Part shown: positions 1-5,257 of the stretch, in pieces
How the letters are laid out: every line of letters begins with the position of its first letter
Position numbering within the stretch: position 1 is the stretch's first letter
Assembly (NCBI GenBank): GCA_017622395.1
Contig: JAGARF010000102.1
Location: forward strand, 1-6,957
Source: Clostridia bacterium
GTDB taxonomy: Bacteria > Bacillota > Clostridia > RGIG6154
Length of the DNA stretch: 6,957 nt
Direction: 5' to 3'
Made by a program: the position numbers and the translations under genes
Notes under the pieces: generated by a model
What the model saw: the letters and a program-made list of their open reading frames with translations, nothing else
What the model was told of the DNA's origin: nothing
Database searches by the model: none

Positions 1-2
1 GT

Positions 3-122
3 TTCTTAACAACAACAGATAAGGAAATTGAAAAGACCATATCCTATGATATGGCAGATGCAGATGCTGAAGTATTTATCTGGAAGAATCTCCAGACACT
101 TAAACCAATATCAGAATACTAA
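3..122 (+). CDS. C-terminal fragment of a probable secreted or surface protein
   Basis: The only open + strand frame at the left edge runs from base 3 to a TAA at 120-122 and encodes 39 residues; the start lies outside the window. The tail contains VFIWKNLQTLKPISEY. An ending of the type (A/V)-x-V-F-(I/L)-W-x-x-L-x-x-(L/M)-K-P-(I/L) is common at the extreme C-terminus of large exported clostridial proteins, where it forms the last strands of a beta-sandwich domain. The fragment is therefore most likely the end of an extracellular or cell-wall protein, but 39 residues cannot show its enzymatic or adhesive function. The gene converges on the merR gene, and both stop at the same hairpin just downstream. 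Confidence 0.6.
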   Translation, partial: FLTTTDKEIEKTISYDMADADAEVFIWKNLQTLKPISEY

Positions 123-130
123 AAAACGAA

Positions 131-162
131 GGACAGATTTCTAACGAAATCTGTCCTTTTTT
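131..162. terminator. Bidirectional Rho-independent terminator
   Basis: A perfect 10-bp stem (GGACAGATTT, 131-140, with AAATCTGTCC, 147-156) closes a 6-base loop. Six T follow on the + strand, and a run of A lies at 121-126, which reads as T on the - strand. It sits between convergent stop codons (TAA ending at 122, and the merR stop at 164-166), so it can end both transcripts. Confidence 0.9.
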
Positions 163-163
163 A

Positions 164-925
164 TTAAATTATAGCAATTATCTGCGTGATAAACTTATTT
201 TTGTCTTTGTGTTGCGGTGGCCCTTCAAGATAAAGGTTACGAAATGTGCCGGATAGCTTCAGGTTATTTTCTTCAGCATATGAGATAAGTCTTTTTCGTG
301 CCTCTGGTATATCTTCGTATGCTCCGTGATGGAAAAAAGATATCGCTTTAATTTCCGGAAGTTGTTCTACATATTCGCCTTTGCTTGCAGGTGGCACGGC
401 AACACAATAAGAAACCTTTTGTGGAGTTTTTAAGTTATATTCAGTAAAATACATTCGCCTTGTTGTATCAGTTCCATGAGTTCTCATAGCTTCAAGTGCT
501 GTATTTCTTAAAAGAGTTGTCTTATCGGCAACTGATGCAGAATTATATACATGGCGATAAACAGTCTGTGGTTCAATTGTAATTTCTTTTATAGCATTGC
601 CGTGGTCAACTGTCCTTTCTTTCAGTTTCTCAAGTGTCAGGTTGAGTTCATCTCTCAACATTTCCAATCGGGCTATCATTGGTTGTAAATCCGATGAGTC
701 ATTAAAATATTCACGAATCTCATCAAGGGAAAGTCCTAAATTCTGAAAAACACGGATTGTATGAATCTGGGTAAATGTATCAATGGTGTAATATCTGTTA
801 CCGGCGGTTCCGTCTTTTTTATCCGGCTTTATCAGTCCTTTTGCCTCATAATTTAATATCGCCTTTCTGGTAATTCCAACAGCTTTTGCAATCTCACCTA
901 TGGTAAATAAATTCTTGTTATCCAT
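164..925 (-). CDS. MerR-family transcriptional regulator with GyrI-like effector domain
   Basis: This 253-residue protein has the BmrR/BltR-type layout. The N-terminus (about 6-75: TIGEIAKAVGITRKAILNYE, then KGLIKP and NRYY) is a MerR winged helix-turn-helix. Residues about 80-110 (MIARLEMLRDELNLTLEKLKER) form the dimerising coiled coil. Residues about 116-253 resemble a GyrI-like ligand pocket, with the late signature HHGAYEDIPEAR...YLEGPP...FITQI. Such regulators stay bound to a promoter with an over-long spacer and twist it into an active form when a small, often lipophilic ligand binds. The ATG at 923-925 has GAGGAT (932-937) six bases upstream. The gene is divergent from the SLH protein gene, and the intergenic dyad suggests that it controls that gene and itself. 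The ligand cannot be read from sequence. Confidence 0.92.
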   Translation of the reverse strand: MDNKNLFTIGEIAKAVGITRKAILNYEAKGLIKPDKKDGTAGNRYYTIDTFTQIHTIRVFQNLGLSLDEIREYFNDSSDLQPMIARLEMLRDELNLTLEKLKERTVDHGNAIKEITIEPQTVYRHVYNSASVADKTTLLRNTALEAMRTHGTDTTRRMYFTEYNLKTPQKVSYCVAVPPASKGEYVEQLPEIKAISFFHHGAYEDIPEARKRLISYAEENNLKLSGTFRNLYLEGPPQHKDKNKFITQIIAII

Positions 926-938
926 AAAAATATCCTCA

Positions 939-958
939 TTTCAAACATAAATTTGAAA
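939..958. repeat. Short inverted repeat in the merR leader
   Basis: TTTCAAA (939-945) and TTTGAAA (952-958) are a perfect 7-bp inverted repeat with a 6-base gap, lying between the merR ribosome binding site and the -35 of the rightward promoter. It could be a second protein-binding site or a weak leader hairpin. In DNA this AT-rich such a repeat can also arise by chance. Confidence 0.3.
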
Positions 959-964
959 AAATCA

Positions 965-995
965 TTGCATCGTCCCTTAAGGTACAGTGTATAAT
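965..995 (+). promoter_or_regulatory. MerR-type promoter with 19-bp spacer and operator dyad
   Basis: TTGCAT (965-970) and TATAAT (990-995) are separated by 19 bp (971-989), longer than the usual 17. Spacers of 19-20 bp are the hallmark of promoters activated by MerR proteins. Inside the spacer, 972-985 reads GTCCCTTAAGGTAC, a dyad with a single mismatched pair, where a MerR dimer would be expected to bind. The promoter points at the surface protein gene and would give an untranslated leader of about 85 bases. The same dyad lies just downstream of the predicted merR start site, so autorepression is also possible. Confidence 0.75.
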
Positions 996-996
996 T

Positions 997-1025
997 AATA
1001 TATCATAATATATATGTCTTTTCAA
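997..1025 (-). promoter_or_regulatory. Promoter of the merR gene
   Basis: Read on the - strand, TTGAAA (1025-1020) and TATATT (1002-997) are spaced by exactly 17 bp. Transcription would start near 990, about 65 bases before the merR ATG, and would run directly into the operator dyad at 972-985. The region is very AT-rich, so the exact -10 is less certain than the rightward one. Confidence 0.55.
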
Positions 1026-1072
1026 GATGTTTCCAAAAACTAAATAAGCCAAAAATAAAATTTATATATCAT

Positions 1073-1090
1073 AGGAGGATTTATGTAATG
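1073..1090 (+). promoter_or_regulatory. Shine-Dalgarno site with a start-stop codon pair overlapping the leader of the surface gene
   Basis: A perfect AGGAGG (1073-1078) is followed by ATG at 1083, which is immediately followed by TAA (1086-1088), and then by the ATG at 1088 that opens the long frame. The TAA shares its last A with the real start (ATGTAATG). The spacing is 4 bases to the first ATG and 9 to the second, so the second is a good start and the first is a possible one-codon decoy. Confidence 0.6.
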
Positions 1091-4000
1091 AAAAAAAGAA
1101 TTTTCAGCGTACTTTTATGTGTATGCATACTAATCAGTATGATGAGTGTGCCTGTCTTTGCTGCAGATGCAGTTAGGTCGGGGAGAAAAGCAATTGCAAA
1201 TTTTGATTGCACAATGCACAAAAAAGCTGTTACAAGCGGCGATGCCGGCACAGTTAATAAGGGTTCCACGGTGGAGGTGGCGGAAGCATACATTACCGGT
1301 GAGGACGGTTCCACCAAGTTTCATAAGCTGGTTGCCTATTTGTACGGAAACAAAACCTATCGCTATATTGAAGCTTACGATTCTGACGGAAATGAAGCCT
1401 TAAGCCCATATACTGCAGATAACACTTCCAAAACACCGTCTGCTTCCAAAGAAACCGAAACAGTATCGGCGTGGTTATTTGTAGATGACCCCGTTGCAGG
1501 AGAGATGCCTGATGAAAGCATCGAAGTTACCGGCGATACCCATATGGAAGTTAAGAACTGCGAATGGAAAGGCGAATTTAACGCCGACGGCTCCTTTAAA
1601 GAAGGCGTGAAATATACGATTGTTATAACCATGAATCTCAGCGACAGTGAAACAAACAAGAAGTTCAGCTCAAGACCTGCTGACCATGGTGTAAACAGAT
1701 TTCCACCCACAATCAAGCTTTCAAATAACAACCGCACGGTTGAGCTGACCTATAATTTTGCGGCGGCTCGAGCACCAAAGGAATCTACCGCACCAAAAAA
1801 AGAAAATTCCAAGGATACAACATCTGTAAAGGTCAACAAGCTTGCAGTCGGCGACTACGGCACTATGGAGCTTATAAGCGGAGGATATTCTATATATCAC
1901 GAGCCTGATTCAAGAACTATGTATGCTGCAAGTCAGAAGACCGGAGATACCATAACCGTTTTAGAGGCAGGTGTTGACGGTGTTGACAATGATGCAGTTT
2001 ACTATGCTGTCTGGAACGAGCATCATAAGGAAGTTGATTATGTAAATATGAACGATGCAAAAGCAACCTTTGGCAATTTTGCAAAGGAAGGCAACGACCC
2101 CAAAAGACCTTATAATGAAATGTTTGCCGCAAAGAGAGCAAAAGACAAACAGCATTTCAATGAAATAACTGAAATTGAAGTGGATTTATTATATGCAACT
2201 GCGTTAAAAAAGCCTTATATATGCGATTATGTCACAGAGGAGGCAATTACCGTATTTGATTACGACGACAGATATACATGTCTTGGTGATGTAGTTTACA
2301 GCACAACGGATATTCCTGTTCCTTATTCAATGGTAACTGCTACCGTAACCTATGTTGCAAAGGATCCTTATCATTTTTCAAAGGATGTAAAACCAGAAAG
2401 AGAAAATACAATCAAGGTACTTAATATTGATAATAAAAATTCAAGAATAGTCAATACATACAGCATCGATTATATAGACGAAAAAACTATAAAGCTTGTT
2501 TATCACGAATATATTGACCCCACACCATTTAATACTGCTTATACACAGGATATGGTTAACTATAATGAAAGACATAAGTATGACAGAGGCGTTTCTGTGC
2601 CGGTTGTGGGAACAGCAAAGCTTAATAATCAGGTAGTGGCATCAGGTGCGTATCTCTGGCATTATCCTACGGAACATACATACGCATTTAAAATACAGCC
2701 GAATCAGGTAATTGAAATAGTAGACTTTGATCTTACCGATGAAATCCCCGGTCTTGTTGGTGACTGGTGCAGAGTTATAATTGCCAACACTCTGGGCTTT
2801 GTGCCAAAAGCTTACTTAACAGATATCGTAATGAATGATTACTGGCAGGGTGCTCCGGCTGTGCTTCATGACAGTCCATATGTATTTGCAGGCGGAAGCG
2901 GAACAAAAGACGATCCTTACTTAATCGAAACTCCCGAACAGCTTAACGCCATACGCAAAAACAGTGCCAAATACTTTAAACTGATAAAGGATATCGACCT
3001 GTCAAGCTGGGGTAACTGGATTCCTATAGGCGGAACACCTGCCTACGGCGGTAACGGCGATAATGCTTATAATAAGGCTCAGTTCGGTGCCGACTCTTTC
3101 AGAGGACAGCTTGACGGAAACGGTCATGTTATCTCAGGTATGACCATAAAGATAAACGAAGCAAAGCCATTTATGCAGGAAAAAAGTAACGACCGTTACT
3201 TCGGTCTTATGGGATATATGTCAAACGGACTTGGAAATGATGACGCAGGCATACGCAACCTTGGACTTATAAACTTCAACATTGATGTAACATATTCGGC
3301 ATACTCCGAAAGTCTCTCTATCTGGGCAGGAGCATTTGCCACACATGCGCTGGATGCCACTATTACAAACTGCTATACTGCAAACGGAAAAATCAACATC
3401 AATATCAATAAAGCACCTGAAACAGATATGGATTCTATAACTACGCAATTTATGTTCGGCGGATTAGCCTCGGAAATTGCCGGTTGCAATGTATCAAAAT
3501 GCTTTAGTGATACGGACATTACGGTAAAGTCAAATGATGACCTGTTTTACCTTATAGCAGGCGGTCTTGCTGCTGATATTCAAAAGTCAAATATAAGCGA
3601 GTGCTACAATTCGGGCAATATTACTCTGCCCTTAATGGACTGGTCTACCGGCAACCAATCTGTTGCATGCGGATTGTTTGTCTATGCTGAGAAATATGGC
3701 GATTTAAAAGCGGTAGAATATTCAACCGTTACCGATTGCTACAATTCAGGTAATCTGACAGCAAATGTGGCTGCAGGACTTGCCTACTACGGCAGAACAA
3801 AGTGCAATTGTGCATTCACAAACTGCTATAATGTGGGTAAACTCACTATTGATGAGGGAATTGCTGTTACAGGCTTACCCGGAAAGGCTGACCTTGTATA
3901 TCTTCCTGACACCACATTTACCACAAGCAACTGCTCTTCAAACGGTAATTCTGTTTCGGGAAGTGCATGGAAGAACTCTTCATCACTCGGAAGAAAGGTT

Positions 4001-4594
4001 CTTGCTGCAATCCCTGAAGACAGCTTTACTATTCCGAATGTAAATGCAATAGCATCAACACCGAAAACAGAAGTTGTGGGTAACTTCATAGATGTTCCTG
4101 CAAGTTCCTGGTATGCACAGCCTGTAAAATGGGCGGTAGATAAGAAAATCACAGCAGGTACTTCTCCTACTACATTTTCTCCGGATAACACATGCACAAA
4201 GGCTCAAATCATCACCTTTATCTGGAGAGCAATGGGAGAGCCGAAGTACACAATTTACAACAACCCGTTTACCGATGTAAACTACAAGGATTACTACTTC
4301 TCAGCCTCCTGGTGGGCAAATGAAAAGGGTATGGTTGAAAAAGGTAAATTTGAAGCAGATAAGTTTGTAACCCGTGCAGACACTGTTGTTTATCTATGGA
4401 AAATGTCAGGCTCGCCTGAAGTTGGTACCACAAACACATTCACAGATGTCCCCGCAGATGCCGTTTACGCAAAGGCGGTTGCCTGGGCAGTACAAAATGG
4501 TATTACTTCAGGTACAAGTGCTAATACATTTTCACCTGATGATACCTGCACAAGAGCACATATTGTGACTTTCCTGCAAAGAGCGGTTAAGTAA
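1088..4594 (+). CDS. SLH-domain surface protein with SH3-like modules and GLUG-type beta-helix
   Basis: This 1168-residue exported protein starts with a signal peptide: basic KKR, a hydrophobic core, and likely cleavage at VFA-AD after residue 25. No lipobox is convincing. Three stretches look like bacterial SH3 folds: about 35-100, 253-327 and 505-578 (the last has the pattern LNNQ...W-C-R-V...GFVPKAYL). Between them lie two beta-sandwich segments, about 125-224 (with PVAGEMPD and a final VELTYNF) and 358-475 (ending IKLVYHEY). Residues about 598-960 form a GLUG-type right-handed beta-helix, with GGSGTKDDPYLI, LDGNGHVISGM and recurring C(Y/F)-x-x-G-x turns (ECYNSGN, DCYNSGN, NCYNVGK). Three SLH domains follow at about 999-1054, 1060-1111 and 1117-1168, with TKAQ, TRAD and TRAH at their binding motifs. 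SLH triplets hold proteins to cell-wall polysaccharide, so it is probably displayed on the surface as an adhesin or scaffold. No catalytic motif is recognised. Confidence 0.9.
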   Translation: MKKRIFSVLLCVCILISMMSVPVFAADAVRSGRKAIANFDCTMHKKAVTSGDAGTVNKGSTVEVAEAYITGEDGSTKFHKLVAYLYGNKTYRYIEAYDSDGNEALSPYTADNTSKTPSASKETETVSAWLFVDDPVAGEMPDESIEVTGDTHMEVKNCEWKGEFNADGSFKEGVKYTIVITMNLSDSETNKKFSSRPADHGVNRFPPTIKLSNNNRTVELTYNFAAARAPKESTAPKKENSKDTTSVKVNKLAVGDYGTMELISGGYSIYHEPDSRTMYAASQKTGDTITVLEAGVDGVDNDAVYYAVWNEHHKEVDYVNMNDAKATFGNFAKEGNDPKRPYNEMFAAKRAKDKQHFNEITEIEVDLLYATALKKPYICDYVTEEAITVFDYDDRYTCLGDVVYSTTDIPVPYSMVTATVTYVAKDPYHFSKDVKPERENTIKVLNIDNKNSRIVNTYSIDYIDEKTIKLVYHEYIDPTPFNTAYTQDMVNYNERHKYDRGVSVPVVGTAKLNNQVVASGAYLWHYPTEHTYAFKIQPNQVIEIVDFDLTDEIPGLVGDWCRVIIANTLGFVPKAYLTDIVMNDYWQGAPAVLHDSPYVFAGGSGTKDDPYLIETPEQLNAIRKNSAKYFKLIKDIDLSSWGNWIPIGGTPAYGGNGDNAYNKAQFGADSFRGQLDGNGHVISGMTIKINEAKPFMQEKSNDRYFGLMGYMSNGLGNDDAGIRNLGLINFNIDVTYSAYSESLSIWAGAFATHALDATITNCYTANGKINININKAPETDMDSITTQFMFGGLASEIAGCNVSKCFSDTDITVKSNDDLFYLIAGGLAADIQKSNISECYNSGNITLPLMDWSTGNQSVACGLFVYAEKYGDLKAVEYSTVTDCYNSGNLTANVAAGLAYYGRTKCNCAFTNCYNVGKLTIDEGIAVTGLPGKADLVYLPDTTFTTSNCSSNGNSVSGSAWKNSSSLGRKVLAAIPEDSFTIPNVNAIASTPKTEVVGNFIDVPASSWYAQPVKWAVDKKITAGTSPTTFSPDNTCTKAQIITFIWRAMGEPKYTIYNNPFTDVNYKDYYFSASWWANEKGMVEKGKFEADKFVTRADTVVYLWKMSGSPEVGTTNTFTDVPADAVYAKAVAWAVQNGITSGTSANTFSPDDTCTRAHIVTFLQRAVK

Positions 4595-4626
4595 AGATAA
4601 CAACTCCGCTTAAGCAGAACTATACT

Positions 4627-4660
4627 AAGGGCAAACCGCTTTTATCGGCGGTCTGCCCTT
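4627..4660 (+). terminator. Terminator of the surface protein gene
   Basis: The arms 4627-4640 and 4647-4660 pair over 14 positions with one A-C mismatch and one terminal G-T, around a 6-base loop. AATTTATT and, a little later, a T-rich tract follow. It starts 32 bases after the stop codon. The T tract directly after the stem is weak, so termination may be partial. Confidence 0.75.
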
Positions 4661-4682
4661 AATTTATTGACAATTTTTTTTC

Positions 4683-4714
4683 TACGGCTCATGCCTTACG
4701 GAGTTCGATTCTTC
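4683..4714 (+). repeat. T-arm-like motif, copy 1
   Basis: This copy begins TACGGCTCATGC and ends GAGTTCGATTC. The end matches the tRNA T-loop consensus (GTTCRANTC), with four of five possible stem pairs around it. A diverged second copy in the same orientation lies at 5017-5050. No full tRNA can be folded around it, so it is annotated as a repeat and not as a tRNA. Confidence 0.5.
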
Positions 4715-4716
4715 TT

Positions 4717-4864
4717 TTGCACGAAGTGCAACATCATTTGTGCGAAGCACAACACTGTTTGCCACAGGCAACATCATTTTGTGTCAGTAGAAATGATGTT
4801 GAACACAAGTGTTCAAATGATGTACTAGCTTTGCTCGTAATGATGTTGTGTCCTACGGACACAA
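4717..4864. repeat. Modular hairpin array with six-base spacers and a central orientation switch
   Basis: Seven consecutive units each begin TT and end AA. Six of them form short hairpins: 4717-4731, 4738-4752, 4759-4771, 4799-4816, 4823-4839 and 4846-4864. Loops are mostly three bases (GAA, GAA, ACA, TTT, TAC). The spacers in the left half are CATCAT (4732-4737, 4772-4777) or the degenerate CACTG (4753-4757); in the right half they are ATGATG (4793-4798, 4817-4822, 4840-4845). The seventh, central unit (4778-4792) barely pairs internally but is bracketed by a perfect 10-bp inverted repeat (4770-4779 with 4791-4800), so spacer orientation flips there. Stem sequences differ between units while the spacers are conserved, which is unlike a CRISPR array. 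No protein is credible here. I do not recognise a named family. Confidence 0.85.
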
Positions 4865-4868
4865 ACAC

Positions 4869-4897
4869 AAAAAAGAACGCAAAATGCGTTCTTTTTT
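4869..4897. terminator. Strong bidirectional hairpin terminator, possibly the ancestral tRNA-Leu terminator
   Basis: A perfect 13-bp stem (4869-4881 with 4885-4897) has a 3-base loop. Six A lie on the left side and six T on the right, so it works in either direction. On the - strand it stands directly behind the duplicated tRNA-Leu 3' end at 4900-4919, just where a tRNA terminator would be. Confidence 0.85.
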
Positions 4898-4899
4898 GA

Positions 4900-4919
4900 T
4901 GGTGCACCTGAGGAGACTT
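4900..4919 (-). repeat. Duplicate of the 3' end of tRNA-Leu, including CCA (att-like)
   Basis: These 20 bases are identical to 5099-5118, the last 20 bases of the mature tRNA-Leu (part of the T-arm, the 3' acceptor strand, the discriminator and CCA). The offset is 199 bp and the orientation is the same. The identity stops inside the T-loop; the next base differs (T at 4920, G at 5119). No other tRNA arm follows, so this is only a 3' end fragment. Confidence 0.9.
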
Positions 4920-4949
4920 TGCTTGCTTACGCAATCAACCTGCTCGACA

Positions 4950-4970
4950 ACCGAAAGCTTTTCTTTCGGT
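4950..4970. repeat. Perfect 8-bp hairpin
   Basis: ACCGAAAG (4950-4957) pairs with CTTTCGGT (4963-4970) around a 5-base loop. It lies inside the 199-bp tRNA-flanked segment. No T run follows, so it is not a standard terminator. Confidence 0.7.
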
Positions 4971-4993
4971 ACCCGTCTCACACCACTTCGCCT

Positions 4994-5016
4994 AAAAATA
5001 ATTATCAATTATTTTT
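4994..5016. repeat. AT-only 10-bp palindrome
   Basis: AAAAATAATT (4994-5003) and AATTATTTTT (5007-5016) form a perfect 10-bp stem with a 3-base loop. The stem contains no G or C, so it would be weak as RNA and may matter more as DNA. It directly precedes the second T-arm-like motif. Confidence 0.65.
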
Positions 5017-5050
5017 TACGGCTCGTGCTCACTTTGAGTTCAAGTCTCTC
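5017..5050 (+). repeat. T-arm-like motif, copy 2
   Basis: This copy begins TACGGCTCGTGC and ends GAGTTCAAGTCTC, aligning with copy 1 at 4683-4714 apart from a small indel and scattered changes. Its GAGTTCAAGTCTC core also equals the T-arm of the neighbouring tRNA-Leu, but on the opposite strand. As a result AAGTCTC (5042-5048) forms an inverted repeat with GAGACTT (4913-4919) in the duplicated tRNA end. Confidence 0.55.
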
Positions 5051-5064
5051 TTAAAAATAACCAC

Positions 5065-5092
5065 AAAAAAACACACAACTGCTATGTGTGTT
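5065..5092 (-). terminator. Terminator of tRNA-Leu
   Basis: An 8-bp stem (5070-5077 with 5085-5092) lies 6 bases after the tRNA CCA, followed on the - strand by a run of seven T (complement of 5065-5071, overlapping the stem foot). Further pairing (CCAC at 5061-5064 with GTGG at 5098-5101) can extend the hairpin into the tRNA's own CCA end. Confidence 0.8.
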
Positions 5093-5098
5093 GTTTTG

Positions 5099-5185
5099 TG
5101 GTGCACCTGAGGAGACTTGAACTCCTATGCTCTTGCGAGCACATGGACCTGAACCATGCGCGTCTGCCAATTCCGCCACAGGTGC
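5099..5185 (-). tRNA. tRNA-Leu(CAG) with encoded CCA
   Basis: On the - strand the 87 bases fold as a class II tRNA. The acceptor stem is GCACCTG/CAGGTGC, followed by discriminator A and CCA. The D-stem is GCG/CGC. The anticodon stem is CATGG/CCATG with loop TTCAGGT, giving anticodon CAG (complement of 5149-5151), which reads CUG. A long variable arm (TGCTC-GCAA-GAGCA) and a T-arm (AGGAG-TTCAAGT-CTCCT) complete it. A73 and the long variable arm are standard for leucine tRNAs. The gene stands alone, with its own promoter and terminator. Its 3' 20 bases are duplicated at 4900-4919. Confidence 0.97.
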
Positions 5186-5199
5186 ATTAGTACTTAAAT

Positions 5200-5228
5200 A
5201 TAATAGCAAATATTTTTATTTATGTCAA
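5200..5228 (-). promoter_or_regulatory. Promoter of tRNA-Leu
   Basis: Read on the - strand, a consensus TTGACA (5228-5223) is followed after 17 bp by TATTAT (5205-5200). Transcription should begin near 5193, about 8 bases before the mature tRNA 5' end. The -35 abuts the terminator of the upstream operon. Confidence 0.85.
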
Positions 5229-5229
5229 G

Positions 5230-5256
5230 AAAAAAGGGAACTAAAAGTCCCTTTTT
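5230..5256 (-). terminator. Terminator of the YcxB-like/NAT/creatininase operon
   Basis: AAAAAGGGA (5231-5239) pairs with TCCCTTTTT (5248-5256). On the - strand a run of six T (complement of 5230-5235) ends the hairpin. It begins right after the creatininase stop codon (5258-5260), which marks the end of the operon. Confidence 0.85.
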
Positions 5257-5257
5257 C

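Larger units (their letters stand above)
4900..5098. mobile_element. Candidate mini-element or integration remnant at tRNA-Leu
   Basis: The 199-bp period from the duplicated tRNA 3' end up to the intact tRNA has the geometry left by site-specific integration at a tRNA gene: an intact gene, an insert, then a direct repeat of the gene's 3' end with a second terminator behind it. The insert has no integrase and no plausible gene. It contains an 8-bp hairpin, a 10-bp AT palindrome, a T-arm-like motif and the terminator now used by the tRNA. It could be a non-autonomous element, a deletion remnant of a larger island, or a tandem tRNA copy that lost its 5' part. Confidence 0.35.

Noticed and set aside
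998..1073. Direct repeat ATATATCATA at 998-1007 and 1064-1073
   Set aside because: Ten AT-rich bases in a leader of the same composition are easily expected by chance, and neither copy lines up with a recognised element.
1088..1165. Lipoprotein signal in the SLH protein
   Set aside because: Cysteines occur inside the hydrophobic core (LLCVC) but without a lipobox before a mature N-terminal cysteine; VFA-AD is a normal signal peptidase I site.
4667..4690. TTGACA at 4667-4672 as a promoter
   Set aside because: No -10-like sequence lies 16-19 bases downstream and no gene follows; it falls in the T-rich tail of the surface-gene terminator.
4717..4864. Possible CRISPR array
   Set aside because: The conserved part is only six bases, the variable parts are self-complementary hairpins of 13-19 bases, the orientation flips midway, and no cas gene is present.
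4900..5053. A complete second tRNA gene, possibly degenerate
   Set aside because: Only the 3' 20 bases match tRNA-Leu. No anticodon arm, D-arm or 5' acceptor strand can be found, and the second T-arm-like piece is on the other strand.
4717..5110. Several short open frames of 60-70 codons across the repeat cluster
   Set aside because: They are made of hairpin arms, terminators and tRNA fragments, lack ribosome binding sites and resemble no protein.
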